A DNA stretch of 64,000 bases from Pseudobdellovibrionaceae bacterium (GTDB lineage Bacteria > Bdellovibrionota > Bdellovibrionia > Bdellovibrionales > JAMPXM01). Every line of letters begins with the position of its first letter. The stretch's first letter is position 1. The notes below the pieces were generated by a model, which had not been told where the DNA came from, searched no databases, and saw nothing but the letters and a program-made list of their open reading frames with translations. Below, one piece after another: positions 16,082 through 24,834 of this stretch. The position numbers and the translations under genes were made by a program. Location of the stretch: NCBI GenBank assembly GCA_021463345.1, contig JAJTYM010000011.1:1-64000 (forward strand), read 5' to 3'.

Positions 16082-18241
16082 TTGCCTGTCGCTATCGCCG
16101 CAAGCGCAATCTTCGCGCTCATTCTGATCCCCGCGCTCTTCGCCGCGTCGCCGGCTCCCGCCGCCGACGCGGCGGCCCCGGGGGCGCTTTCCGTGGAAAC
16201 CGGCCCGCACCGCGTGTCCAGCGGAGAATACCGCTTCGCCGCCGCGGTCGACACCGACGTTCTCAAAGACCAAGCCACCGAGATCTGGGCGAAAGCTTAC
16301 TGGCCAGAGGGCATCAGGGCCGGTGACCGGGCCCCGATCCTGTTCCTCCTGCACGGCAACCATTCCACATGCGGGATGGGCCGAAGCCCGCGAATCGACA
16401 ACGACTGTTCCTACACCGTCACCGGCGCGTGCCCGGTCGGCATGACCGTCGCCCCCAGCCATCTCGGCTACGAGTACATCGGCGCGCACATGGCGACGCA
16501 CGGCTATGTGGCGGTTTCCATCAACGCCAATCGCGCGATCACGTGCGGGTACGGCGCCAGCGACGACTACGGCCTCATCGCCGCGCGCGGCCGCTTGATC
16601 CTGAAGCACGCGCTCTTATGGAGTAAGTGGGCGGGATCCGGGGACCTCCCTCCCTCCCTCGGCGTCCCCGGCAACACGTTCGTCGACGCGATCGACTTCT
16701 CGAACACGGGCCTCTTCGGCCACTCCCGCGGCGGCGAGGGGGCCCGGGCCGCGTACGCCATGGCGAAGGAGCCGAGCCACGCGCTGGCCGCGGGAATCCC
16801 CGGGCTGAAGATCAAAGGCATCTTCGAGATCGGCGGCACCGACGGCCTCTCCGCCCGGACCTACGACGCCGGCGGCGTCCCATGGGCCCAGCTCCTTCCC
16901 ATCTGCGACGGCGACGTCACGGACCTCTCGGGCCGCAGGCCGTTCGAACGCATGGCGCAAGCCGCTGGCGAGGGCGACCTCGCTCCCAAAGCGCTGTACA
17001 TACCCTGGGGCGTGAATCACAACTTCTTCAACTCGGAATGGCAGGAGAACGACTCTCCCGGCTGCGAGAATCACCACCTGATCTTCCCGAGCCAAGCTTG
17101 GGAATCGGAGAAGCAGCGCGCGCTCGGGCTCGCCGCCGTCGCCGACTTCTTCCGCGCGTTCGTCGGCGAGAAGACCGAGCCGAGCCGCGCGCGTCACTTC
17201 AACCCCGCGTATAGAATCCCCGAGATCGTCACCCGCATCACGAATGTCGACCGTGACTACGTGATTTCGCCTTCCGCACTCCTCACCCGACGCATCGACG
17301 ATTTCAGCATGCCGACGGGCCGGAGCTCATCGGGCGAAATGAACGCGGCCAACGGCATCGGGATCGAGCACCAACGCGATCACCGTTCAAACTCGCCCAG
17401 CGCGAAGGTGTCCTGGGACCGCGCCGCCGAAAAGAACTTCTTCCAGGCGAATTGGTCCGCGCCGAGCCGAGCGAAGTCGATCGAAGGCTTCGCCTCTCTC
17501 GACTTCCGAGTGAGCCGGGTGCGAGACCCACGGCGGAACACGACGCTGCAAACCGACTTCTCGGTGCAGCTCGTTCATTCGGACGATTCGGTTTCCGCCC
17601 CGGTGCGAGCCTTGCGATACGGCACGATCCGCGGCCCGGTGAACGCGGCCACCCTCTACCAGACCGTGCGAATCCCGCTCGAGGCTTTCGCCGGCGCGCG
17701 CCTCAGCGATATCCGCGGCGTCAAGTTCGTCTTCGACCGGACGGACCGGGGGTCGCTGCTCTTCGCGCACGTGCAGGTGTCCTCGCTCCTAAACCTCGAC
17801 GGGCTCGCCGATCCGCCTTCGCAGCGCTCGCACCCGACCCCCGACCCATCGAGCGATCCGGAGGCGTCGAGCGCTTGGCCATACGCGCGATTCGCGTGGC
17901 CCCCGAAGCGGGCGGCGACGCCCGTCCGGGAACGACGCGCTTTCGTCTTGCGCGCGCGCGGGGTGCGCCATTCCATGCAACTCGCGGGCGCAAGCGCGAT
18001 CGAGCTCACCCTGACGAGCGCCTCGCGGTTCCCGGTGACCGATGATCTGCCTGTGTTGAAGATCGGCGATCGTGAATTCCGAGCGATTCGTTTCGACAAC
18101 GGTGACACGCGCAGGCTCATCGTTTCCATCCCGCCCGCGGAATGGGCCGGCCTACGATCAGGACTACCGATGCAACTCGAGTACGGACCTCGACTGCTGT
18201 TCCGACTGGGCGAGTTCGACCGCTCATGGCTCAAGCGCTGA
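16082..18241 (+). CDS. Secreted alpha/beta hydrolase (chlorophyllase/cutinase-like)
   Basis: The 719-residue product has a signal peptide (hydrophobic to residue 22, then AAPAADAAA), an alpha/beta-hydrolase domain to about residue 430, and a long C-terminal beta-rich region. The oxyanion motif is LFLLHGNHS, and the nucleophile elbow GHSRGGEG places Ser215 as the catalytic serine. This fits secreted esterases or lipases of the chlorophyllase/PET-hydrolase-like group; the substrate is unknown. The start is TTG, supported by GAGGAG about eight bases upstream. A 13-bp perfect hairpin follows the stop at once. Confidence 0.82.
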   Translation: MPVAIAASAIFALILIPALFAASPAPAADAAAPGALSVETGPHRVSSGEYRFAAAVDTDVLKDQATEIWAKAYWPEGIRAGDRAPILFLLHGNHSTCGMGRSPRIDNDCSYTVTGACPVGMTVAPSHLGYEYIGAHMATHGYVAVSINANRAITCGYGASDDYGLIAARGRLILKHALLWSKWAGSGDLPPSLGVPGNTFVDAIDFSNTGLFGHSRGGEGARAAYAMAKEPSHALAAGIPGLKIKGIFEIGGTDGLSARTYDAGGVPWAQLLPICDGDVTDLSGRRPFERMAQAAGEGDLAPKALYIPWGVNHNFFNSEWQENDSPGCENHHLIFPSQAWESEKQRALGLAAVADFFRAFVGEKTEPSRARHFNPAYRIPEIVTRITNVDRDYVISPSALLTRRIDDFSMPTGRSSSGEMNAANGIGIEHQRDHRSNSPSAKVSWDRAAEKNFFQANWSAPSRAKSIEGFASLDFRVSRVRDPRRNTTLQTDFSVQLVHSDDSVSAPVRALRYGTIRGPVNAATLYQTVRIPLEAFAGARLSDIRGVKFVFDRTDRGSLLFAHVQVSSLLNLDGLADPPSQRSHPTPDPSSDPEASSAWPYARFAWPPKRAATPVRERRAFVLRARGVRHSMQLAGASAIELTLTSASRFPVTDDLPVLKIGDREFRAIRFDNGDTRRLIVSIPPAEWAGLRSGLPMQLEYGPRLLFRLGEFDRSWLKR

Positions 18242-18242
18242 C

Positions 18243-18272
18243 CCATCGGCCCGACCGAGGTCGGGCCGATGG
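18243..18272 (+). terminator. Perfect 13-bp hairpin after the alpha/beta hydrolase gene
   Basis: The arm CCATCGGCCCGAC is repeated as its exact complement around a four-base loop, two bases after the stop codon. No T-run follows, so it is either a weak intrinsic terminator or a 3'-end stabilising structure. It also lies in the leader region of the carbonic anhydrase gene that begins at 18369. Confidence 0.5.
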
Positions 18273-18368
18273 CCGGTCCCGGGCACGCCCGTGATCGCCG
18301 GTCTTGCGGTCGCCCGGCGCGCGCGGGGACAATATCCGCATACCCCGTGATTCTCACAAGGAGAGCCC

Positions 18369-19115
18369 ATGCGCCATTCACCCAGCCGCCACGCCGTCCA
18401 CGCGCTCGCGAGCCTCGCGCTGACGTTTTCGGCGAGCGGCGCGCCAGCCCAGGAACGCACCGAAGCGAAGCCTCCGGTGCGTGACGCAACGAAAACGAAC
18501 GAGACCCGCGCCGAGCGCTCCGAAGATGTACCCGCCGAGACGTCCCTGCGTTGGCTAAAAAACGGCAACACCCGTTTCGTCAAAAAGAATTTCCGCAAAG
18601 ACGGGCGCGGCGCCGCCGACCGAGATCGTTCGCTCGCAGGGGAAAAGCCACACGCGATCGTGCTCTCGTGCTCGGATTCCCGCGTGCCCCCGGAAGTCGT
18701 CTTCGACCAGGCTCTCGGGGAGATATTCGTCATCCGCGTCGCGGGTGAGGCGCTCGATTCATCGGTGATCGCGAGCATCGAGTACGCTGTCGAGCGTCTG
18801 GGGACGAAATTGATCGTCGTGATGGGGCACACCCGGTGCGACGCCGTCAAAGCCGCCGTCACCGCCAAAACGGATGCGGCGACCGATGGTTCCGGTTTCG
18901 ACAAACTCGTCGCCGACATCCGCCCGCGCCTGAAGACGGTCCTCAAGGGCGAACCGAGCCGGTTCCTCGAAGTGGAATCCGCGGTCAACGCCGACGGCGT
19001 CGCGCGCGAGCTCGTTCAACGCTCGGACGTCATCCGTCGCAAGGTCGAGAGCGGCGGCGTGTCTATCAAAACCGCCCTCTATCGGCTCGAAACCGGCAAA
19101 GTGAGTTTCTATTGA
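18369..19115 (+). CDS. Exported beta-class carbonic anhydrase
   Basis: The 248-residue product has an N-terminal signal peptide (about residues 1-28, cleaved near SGAPAQ) and then a beta-carbonic anhydrase. The zinc ligands are Cys101, His154 and Cys157, with the Asp103-Arg105 dyad in CSDSRVPPE. The enzyme interconverts CO2 and bicarbonate. Most bacterial beta enzymes are cytoplasmic; the leader suggests this one acts in the periplasm. It starts at ATG 18369 after AAGGAGAG. The convergent fadE gene ends 75 bp downstream. Confidence 0.9.
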   Translation: MRHSPSRHAVHALASLALTFSASGAPAQERTEAKPPVRDATKTNETRAERSEDVPAETSLRWLKNGNTRFVKKNFRKDGRGAADRDRSLAGEKPHAIVLSCSDSRVPPEVVFDQALGEIFVIRVAGEALDSSVIASIEYAVERLGTKLIVVMGHTRCDAVKAAVTAKTDAATDGSGFDKLVADIRPRLKTVLKGEPSRFLEVESAVNADGVARELVQRSDVIRRKVESGGVSIKTALYRLETGKVSFY

Positions 19116-19136
19116 ACGGGTTTGGCGATGGAGAGC

Positions 19137-19159
19137 GAAGGGCGCGTTCGACGCCCTTC
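19137..19159. terminator. Hairpin between convergent genes
   Basis: An 8-bp perfect stem (GAAGGGCG with its complement, 7-base loop) lies between the carbonic anhydrase stop at 19115 and the fadE stop at 19190. It could end transcription from both sides. There is no T-run on either strand, so the call rests on position and symmetry. Confidence 0.45.
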
Positions 19160-19189
19160 CGGCGCCGAGCCCGCCCCCGCGCACCGGAA

Positions 19190-21706
19190 TCAGAGCTTGG
19201 CGCCGGAGACCGACATCGGCGCGGGTTGGCCGACGCCGCCGGCGGGCGAGTGGCCCGAAACCCTGCCGCCGACCGCGTGCTGCAGGTATTCCTCTTGTGA
19301 GAAATCGTCGACCTGGATCGCGTCGATGCTCATGTCCTCGGCTTTCCTGAGATCGCTGACCTCGGCCTGAGTGATGACGCCCTTTTCGAACGCCGCCTGC
19401 ACGGCGGCCGGGCCCTTCACCCTCGGCATCGCGCCCTTCTTCACGGCGTCGCGTATCTTCCGCTCGGCCGCTTCCGCGCGTTTGACGAGCTTGAACGCGT
19501 GCTCGTAGCGGCCGAGCGGGTCCTCGACGTCGCTCGACGCGTAGATGCCCTCGGTCAGGCGGTAGCGCTGCTCACTGTCCGCCATCATCAGGGACGCGAT
19601 CTTGTGCGTATGCCCGTCCTTCGGCTCGCCGGCGAGCGCGTTGAGGTTCGACCACCAGCGAAGCGGGCCTTGGAAGAACCACGTGAGCATGGGCACGCGC
19701 ATGTTGGCGAAAAGGCCGTCGAACGCCTTCTGGATCTCGTAAAGGCCCTGGTTCAGGCAGAAATGCACGAACGGCAAATCTTCCTTGCGCTCGCCTTCGG
19801 CGACGAAGCGGCGGAGCACGGCGGTCGAAATGTACATCCATGAAAGGATGTCGGCGAAACGGCCGGTGGTCTTCTCCCGGCGCTTCAGATCGCCGCCGAG
19901 CGTGCCCATGGCGATGTCGGCCATGATCGCGAACGACGCCGACGCCCACGTCAGCCGACGGAAGTACCTGCCGACGCTGCCGCCGACCGGGCTCGACGCC
20001 GCGTAGCCGCGGGTGACGCTCAACACGAACGAGCGGAACGCGTTGCGCACCACGTGCCCGATATGGCCCCAAAAAGCCGCATCGAACGACTTCACGTCCT
20101 TGGCTTCGACGGCCTCGACCTCCCTGAAGGCGTACGGATGGGCGCGCATGGCGCCCTGACCGAAAACGATCAGCGTGCGGGTCATGATGTTCGCGCCCTC
20201 GACCGTGATGCCGATCGGCATCGCGATGTACGTGTGCGCGAGCGTGTTGCGGGGCCCGCGGGAGATCGCCTGCCCGCCCACGATGTCCATGGCGTCGTTG
20301 ATGCACTTGCGGCTGATTTCGGTGGCCTGGTACTTCGCCATCGCGGTGACGACCGGCGGCTTGATCCCTTTATCGAGCGCTCCGCAGGTGTAACGGCGCA
20401 TGGCCTCGATCAGGTACGCCGAGCCGAAGATGCGCGCCAGCGGCTCCTCGAGACCTTCGAATTTGCCGATCGGCATGCCGAACTGCTTGCGCACGCTCGC
20501 GTGCGCGGAGACCACGCGCGCGCTGTATTTCACGCCGCCCGCGCTTTGCGCCGGGAGCGAGATACCGCGGCCGGCGGCGAGGCACTCCATCAGCATCCCC
20601 CAACCTTTGCCCGCGCCCTCGATCCCGCCGATGATTTGGTCGACCGGAACGACGACGTCCTTGCCTTGGGTGGGGCAGTTGTAGAACGGGACTCCGAGCG
20701 GATCGTGACGACGGCCGACCACGACGCCGGGGGTTTTCGTCGGGATCAACGCGCAGGTGATGCCGACGTCCTCGCCCCTGCCGAGCAGGTTCTTCGGGTC
20801 GCGCAGGCGGAAAGCCAGGCCCAACAGGGTCGAGATCGACGCGAGCGTGATCCAACGCTTGTTCCAGTTGAGACGCACGTACAGCTTGCCGTCATCGCCC
20901 TTGAAGAGTTCCCCGCTCGCCGTGAGCGAGCCGGCGTCGGAGCCGGCGGTCGGCTCGGTGAGCGCGAAGCACGGCATCTCTTCGCCGACGGCGAGCCGCG
21001 GCAGGTACTTCTTGCGCTGCTCTTCGGTGCCGTAATGGATCAAAAGCTCCGCGGGCCCGAGCGAATTCGGCACCATCACGCTGATGCACGCCGGGATCGA
21101 ACGGCTCGAGAGCTTCTGGATCACTTCCGAGTGGCAAAGCGCCGAAAACCCGAGCCCGCCGTACTCTTTTGGTATGATCATCCCGAGGAACTTCTCTTTT
21201 TTCAGGAAGTCCCAGGCTTGCGGCGGGAGGTCGCGCTTCTGCCAGATCTCCCAATCGTCGATCATCGAACAGAGCTTCTCGACCGGACCGTCGAGGAAGG
21301 CTTTTTCCTCGGGAGTCAGCTGGGGGTAAGGCTCGTTCATCAGTTTCTTGAAATCCGGTTTCCCCGAGAACAAATCGCCTTCGACCCAGACGACGCCGGC
21401 GTCGAGGGCCGTGCGCTCGGTTTCGGAGATCGCCGGCAGGATCTTCGCGATCTGCCTCATGACGATTCCCGAAACCAGGGCCTGGCGGATCGGCTTCACG
21501 TTGAAGATGATCGCCAACACCGCAGCCGCCCAGAGCAGCCACGGAGGGGCTCCAAAACCCACGAGCGCGACCGCCGCGGCGAGCGTCCATGCGACGAAAG
21601 GCGCGCCGACGTAACCGAGCGCGACAGTGACCAGGACCGCGCCGAGCGCGAACCACGCGGCGTTCGCTCCGAGAAACGCGCCGTACACATTTTCTAGCGA
21701 TTCCAC
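19190..21706 (-). CDS. fadE: Acyl-CoA dehydrogenase FadE
   Basis: A protein of 838 residues, close to the length of E. coli FadE. Two membrane helices occupy about residues 10-65. The acyl-CoA dehydrogenase N, middle and C domains follow, with CFALTEPTAGSDAGS as the FAD/substrate signature, and then the C-terminal DUF1974 region. It carries out the first oxidation of fatty acyl-CoA in beta-oxidation at the inner membrane. The GTG start at 21706 lies two bases after the TetR stop, and its Shine-Dalgarno AGGAGG is the coding sequence for the last TetR residues. Translation is therefore coupled to the regulator. Confidence 0.92.
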   Translation of the reverse strand: MESLENVYGAFLGANAAWFALGAVLVTVALGYVGAPFVAWTLAAAVALVGFGAPPWLLWAAAVLAIIFNVKPIRQALVSGIVMRQIAKILPAISETERTALDAGVVWVEGDLFSGKPDFKKLMNEPYPQLTPEEKAFLDGPVEKLCSMIDDWEIWQKRDLPPQAWDFLKKEKFLGMIIPKEYGGLGFSALCHSEVIQKLSSRSIPACISVMVPNSLGPAELLIHYGTEEQRKKYLPRLAVGEEMPCFALTEPTAGSDAGSLTASGELFKGDDGKLYVRLNWNKRWITLASISTLLGLAFRLRDPKNLLGRGEDVGITCALIPTKTPGVVVGRRHDPLGVPFYNCPTQGKDVVVPVDQIIGGIEGAGKGWGMLMECLAAGRGISLPAQSAGGVKYSARVVSAHASVRKQFGMPIGKFEGLEEPLARIFGSAYLIEAMRRYTCGALDKGIKPPVVTAMAKYQATEISRKCINDAMDIVGGQAISRGPRNTLAHTYIAMPIGITVEGANIMTRTLIVFGQGAMRAHPYAFREVEAVEAKDVKSFDAAFWGHIGHVVRNAFRSFVLSVTRGYAASSPVGGSVGRYFRRLTWASASFAIMADIAMGTLGGDLKRREKTTGRFADILSWMYISTAVLRRFVAEGERKEDLPFVHFCLNQGLYEIQKAFDGLFANMRVPMLTWFFQGPLRWWSNLNALAGEPKDGHTHKIASLMMADSEQRYRLTEGIYASSDVEDPLGRYEHAFKLVKRAEAAERKIRDAVKKGAMPRVKGPAAVQAAFEKGVITQAEVSDLRKAEDMSIDAIQVDDFSQEEYLQHAVGGRVSGHSPAGGVGQPAPMSVSGAKL

Positions 21707-21707
21707 G

Positions 21708-22433
21708 TCATCCTCCTACTTTCTTTGCTGAAGCTTTCTTTACCGCAGTTTTGCTGAAGCCGTTTTTCTTCGCTTTCATCCCATCTTGCCGCGCCGCACA
21801 CTCTTTGGCGCGCGCCATCTCTAAAATCCCCTTGAAGGAACGCCTCACATGGCTTTCAGCCTTGGGGTCCTCGAGCATCCTCTTGAAGTGATGGTACCCG
21901 AGGACGAACGAGTACGTGCTCCAGGCGAAGAGCTCGGCGTCCAGGTCGTCGCGAAAGTGACCTTCCTCCACCGCGATCCGCGCCGCCTTCTCGATGTTCC
22001 TGATCAAATCCTTCTGCGCTTTCTGGACGAAGTCACGCAGAACTCCGGGCCGGTCATCGAGCTCAATGGATGCCGAAATGAGGACGCTCCCGCCCGGGAG
22101 ACGACTCTGGTCATTCAAATGCTCGACCCAATTCTTGAGCATCGCCCGCAGGCGCGGCTCGCCGCGCGGCTGGCGGAAGGAAGGCCGCAAGACCGCGTCC
22201 ACGAAACGGTCCACCGCCATTTGCAACACCGAAAGCTGGAGATTGTCTTTTCCCCTGAAATGGGCGAACAGGCCGCTCTTCGACATGCCGACCGCCTTGG
22301 CCAGCTCACCGATGGTGAGGCCTTCGATGCCCTCCAGGCTCGCGATCCGGAGAGCGGTCTCGAGGATGACCGCCCGGGTTCTTCTCGCGCCACGCCCGTT
22401 CATTTGCATCGATCCCACTTCGTCGGTCGCCAT
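21708..22433 (-). CDS. TetR-family regulator of the fadE operon
   Basis: A protein of 241 residues. The TetR helix-turn-helix lies at about residues 20-65 (GLTIGELAKAVGMSKSGLFAHF), a ligand-binding domain follows, and the C-terminal 20 residues are Lys-rich. Immediately followed by fadE, it is most likely a fatty-acyl-CoA-responsive repressor of beta-oxidation and of itself. A 24-base palindrome lies 12 bp upstream of the start and overlaps likely promoter sequence. Internal ATG codons at 22409 and 22403 are possible alternative starts. Confidence 0.88.
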   Translation of the reverse strand: MATDEVGSMQMNGRGARRTRAVILETALRIASLEGIEGLTIGELAKAVGMSKSGLFAHFRGKDNLQLSVLQMAVDRFVDAVLRPSFRQPRGEPRLRAMLKNWVEHLNDQSRLPGGSVLISASIELDDRPGVLRDFVQKAQKDLIRNIEKAARIAVEEGHFRDDLDAELFAWSTYSFVLGYHHFKRMLEDPKAESHVRRSFKGILEMARAKECAARQDGMKAKKNGFSKTAVKKASAKKVGG

Positions 22434-22444
22434 ATCTTTTTTAT

Positions 22445-22468
22445 AATAGCACGATCGTTCGTTCTATT
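22445..22468. promoter_or_regulatory. Probable TetR operator palindrome
   Basis: A 24-base imperfect palindrome has outer arms AATAG and CTATT and inner arms ACGA and TCGT (core ACGATCGTTCGT). It lies just upstream of the tetR-fadE operon. The size and symmetry match operators of TetR proteins that control fatty acid genes. The TATAAT at 22442-22447 on the plus strand overlaps its edge, consistent with promoter blocking. Confidence 0.6.
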
Positions 22469-22667
22469 ACAGTCAATTCCAGGCACCTAAGGATTTGAAG
22501 TTTCTGCGAAATGGGTGACATGGGACGGCTTAGAGCCGCGCTCCCGCGATCGCAGAGGCGAACGAGACGGGAAACCGCGCATGGCACCCGGGTTGCTTCC
22601 CGGTGATCCCGCACGGGGTCTGGACTCGACACGCCGAGGGCGGCCCCGAAACAGAGAGGTCCGAAGA

Positions 22668-23327
22668 GTGAACATCGTCCCCTTCGTCGTCGGCCTGGTC
22701 CTGAGCGCCGTCGCCGCGAGCGGTTGCTCGCGCGAAGCCAGGCCGCGACATGCCCCTTCCCCGACCGTCGCGGCCGACGACAAAGACGGGGCGAAACTGA
22801 CCCGCTTCATGACCGAACCTTCGGCCCGCGCCGAGGGGAGCCCCGACGACCAAGGTTCCTCCCGCTACGTGATCGAGCTCCCCACGGGGGTCGAAGGGAA
22901 AACGAAGGCGTTCACGGGGACGATCGGGGGCTACGGTCAAGCGACCTTCGAGAAAACGGACGGCCTCGATCCGGATTCACCCGGCCTGCTTTACGTCGTA
23001 TCGCCCGATCGCGACGCCGACACGCTGATCGCGATCCACTACGCGGACGGCGGCCGCGACTCGGGCGGAACCGCTTACGCGTTCAAACGCCTCCATAGCG
23101 ACTCTCCGTTCCGTTTCTCCTGGATGGCGTTCCAGCAAACGTCGAAATCGGCGATCGAGCTCGACACTTACATGAACGAACAAGAGGCCACCATCAACGA
23201 GGCCCTTCAGGCGCAGCGACGGGGAACGACCGCGGGAAAACCCGAAGCCGCCGAGGCCGCGAACGACGGCGCAGCGACAACGGCCGCTAAAGGACCCGCC
23301 CCCGAGGGGACTCCCCGAAGGCGTTGA
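22668..23327 (+). CDS. Hypothetical lipoprotein
   Basis: A protein of 219 residues. It starts at GTG 22668, with GAGAGG about eight bases upstream, and gives a lipoprotein signal (VNIVPFVVGLVLSAVAASGC, lipid Cys near residue 20). The central part is a compact mixed domain with LLYVVSPDRDADTLIAIHY; the last 45 residues are low-complexity Ala/Pro/Lys. No family was recognised. The longer frame to 22515 would put an uninterpretable tail before the signal. The neighbour on the opposite strand encodes an SH3-type exported protein and ends 24 bp away. Confidence 0.7.
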   Translation: MNIVPFVVGLVLSAVAASGCSREARPRHAPSPTVAADDKDGAKLTRFMTEPSARAEGSPDDQGSSRYVIELPTGVEGKTKAFTGTIGGYGQATFEKTDGLDPDSPGLLYVVSPDRDADTLIAIHYADGGRDSGGTAYAFKRLHSDSPFRFSWMAFQQTSKSAIELDTYMNEQEATINEALQAQRRGTTAGKPEAAEAANDGAATTAAKGPAPEGTPRRR

Positions 23328-23351
23328 CGACATCGATTTCGCGAACACGCT

Positions 23352-23843
23352 TCATTCGAAGCAATCGCGGCTCAAGTAACCGTGTCCGCTTTTGCGGAAG
23401 GCCTTCACCCAGCCGTCGCCACGCTCCTCGACCCACAGTTTCCTGGCTCCGGCGACCGTGAGGAGAACCGGACTCGAGGCCGACGGTGATTTATGCATCT
23501 TGCAATCGCCGCTGGTGGTGCGGAAGCCTTCCCGCGAAGCGGTCTTGCGCGCGGCCTGGGAAGCCTTGCCGGGTTTTGGCGCTTTCTTGGGTTCCGCTTT
23601 CACGACCTTCTCCGGTTTCATCGGCTTGGCCGGCGTTTCCTCCGGTGCGGCGACGGGCTCTTCGAAGCCCGGCTCGTCTTTGGCGACGGGCGCGGGAGCG
23701 GCCGGCTCGTCGCCCTCGTCCGACGGCTCGTCAATCATGCCGCCGTCATCGAAAAACACGTCGTCGATCTCTTGAGCGAAAGCGGTCGCCGCGGGAACCG
23801 TGACGAGCAACGCGGCAAGCAGAGTGAAAAGAAGAGTCTTCAT
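23352..23843 (-). CDS. Exported protein with C-terminal SH3-like domain
   Basis: A protein of 163 residues with a clear signal peptide (MKTLLFTLLAALLVTVPAA...AFA). An acidic then Pro/Lys-rich linker spans about residues 25-105, and a bacterial SH3 (SH3b) domain about 112-163 (CKMHKSPSASSPVLLTV, WVEERGDGWVKA). SH3b domains bind peptidoglycan or other envelope ligands. Two Cys in the domain may form a disulfide. The long disordered linker suggests reach across the periplasm. Confidence 0.75.
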   Translation of the reverse strand: MKTLLFTLLAALLVTVPAATAFAQEIDDVFFDDGGMIDEPSDEGDEPAAPAPVAKDEPGFEEPVAAPEETPAKPMKPEKVVKAEPKKAPKPGKASQAARKTASREGFRTTSGDCKMHKSPSASSPVLLTVAGARKLWVEERGDGWVKAFRKSGHGYLSRDCFE

Positions 23844-24161
23844 TCGATGCCCCTGGTTGTTATGTCCGAACGGCGCGCGAGGCTGGACCTGGCGCGCGCA
23901 CCGAACAACTCGGTCTGTTTATCCGTCTGTTCATCGGACGGATGCGGACCGGGCCTGAAAGGTTTTGGGAGACGAACACCGGCCCGCGCCGAAATCCGTG
24001 CAAACGTCTTGCGCTCCGACGAGGCCTACGGCCTGGGCGCGGACTCGGCGGCGCGCGTCGTGAGAACACAGGGGCTTTTGGATAAGATCGTGGATCGCAA
24101 CACGCAAGACGGCGCCTGGCACCGCGAACGGCGGCGGGAAAAACCGCGTGGGAAAGACCGC
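23844..24161. other. Intergenic region between divergent genes
   Basis: These 318 bases lie between the SH3-protein gene (minus) and the thioesterase gene (plus). The only structure I see is a 7-bp inverted repeat at 23921-23943 (ATCCGTC and GACGGAT, 9-base loop), which could be an operator. The open frame running through it has no signal, motif or Shine-Dalgarno and is left out. Confidence 0.45.
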
Positions 24162-24692
24162 ATGAACCTCTACTTCCGCCTGCTCAGACTCCTGCTCACC
24201 GCCCGGCTCCGCGGGACCATCGACATGGTGGGCGACGAATCCGAACTCGACTTCCGCGTCCTGCCCAACGATCTCGACCTCAACATGCACATGAACAACG
24301 GCCGGTACTTCACGCTGATGGACCTGGGCCGCGTCGATCTGATCGCGCGAACGGGCCTGCTTCCGGTCTGCCTGCGGCGGAAGTGGGCGCCGGTGGTGGG
24401 CGCGGCGAAAATGAACTTCATGCGCCCGCTCAACCCCTTCCAAAAATTCCACCTGCGCACCCGATTGAGCGGCTGGGACGAGAAGTGGCTCTACCTCGAG
24501 CAGTCGTTCGTCACCGAGGACGGCAAAATCGCGGCGCTGGGGACGGTGAAAGGCCTCTTTCGCGGACGCGACGGGAACGTGCCGACGGCCCTGATCTGGG
24601 ACGAACTCGGCATAAAGGCGCCCGGCACGTTCGCTCCGGGCGAAACCGGCGCGCGCTTCGCCGAACGCCCTTTGAACGCCGGGCCTCAATAG
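24162..24692 (+). CDS. Acyl-CoA thioesterase-like hotdog protein
   Basis: A protein of 176 residues. The hotdog-type segment LPNDLDLNMHMNNGRYFTLMDLGR near residues 36-60 matches the 4HBT-like thioesterases of the THEM6/acyl-CoA thioesterase type, with the catalytic-type Asp and Asn-Asn-Gly-Arg-Tyr pattern. The region after it (WAPVVGAAKMNFMRPLNPFQKF) is also typical. It would hydrolyse acyl-CoA in the cytoplasm. The start MNLYF at 24162 is preferred because the frame upstream overlaps the opposite-strand SH3 gene. Together with tetR-fadE about 2 kb away it hints at local lipid metabolism, but it is not in that operon. Confidence 0.78.
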   Translation: MNLYFRLLRLLLTARLRGTIDMVGDESELDFRVLPNDLDLNMHMNNGRYFTLMDLGRVDLIARTGLLPVCLRRKWAPVVGAAKMNFMRPLNPFQKFHLRTRLSGWDEKWLYLEQSFVTEDGKIAALGTVKGLFRGRDGNVPTALIWDELGIKAPGTFAPGETGARFAERPLNAGPQ

Positions 24693-24796
24693 CCCGCTTG
24701 GCCGAAGAGGCTCTCGCAGCGGGGATGGGAGGAGGAGGCGCATCCCAGGACCTTCGCATGCGGAATCTTCAAAGCCCTGGGGTCGCGCCGCGCGCT

Positions 24797-24824
24797 TTGA
24801 CAGCCGGCGAGGCCACCTTGTAAA
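24797..24824 (+). promoter_or_regulatory. Sigma-70-type promoter of the LEA14-like gene
   Basis: A perfect -35 box TTGACA at 24797-24802 is followed after 16 bases by TGTAAA at 24819-24824 as a -10 box. The ATG of the next gene is at 24835, so the leader would be only a few bases and has no Shine-Dalgarno, suggesting a leaderless or nearly leaderless message. Confidence 0.45.
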
Positions 24825-24834
24825 GTCGCTCTCT

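Noticed and set aside
23493-24161. Upstream part of the thioesterase frame
   Set aside because: It is partly antisense to the SH3-protein gene, and the thioesterase fold starts after 24162.
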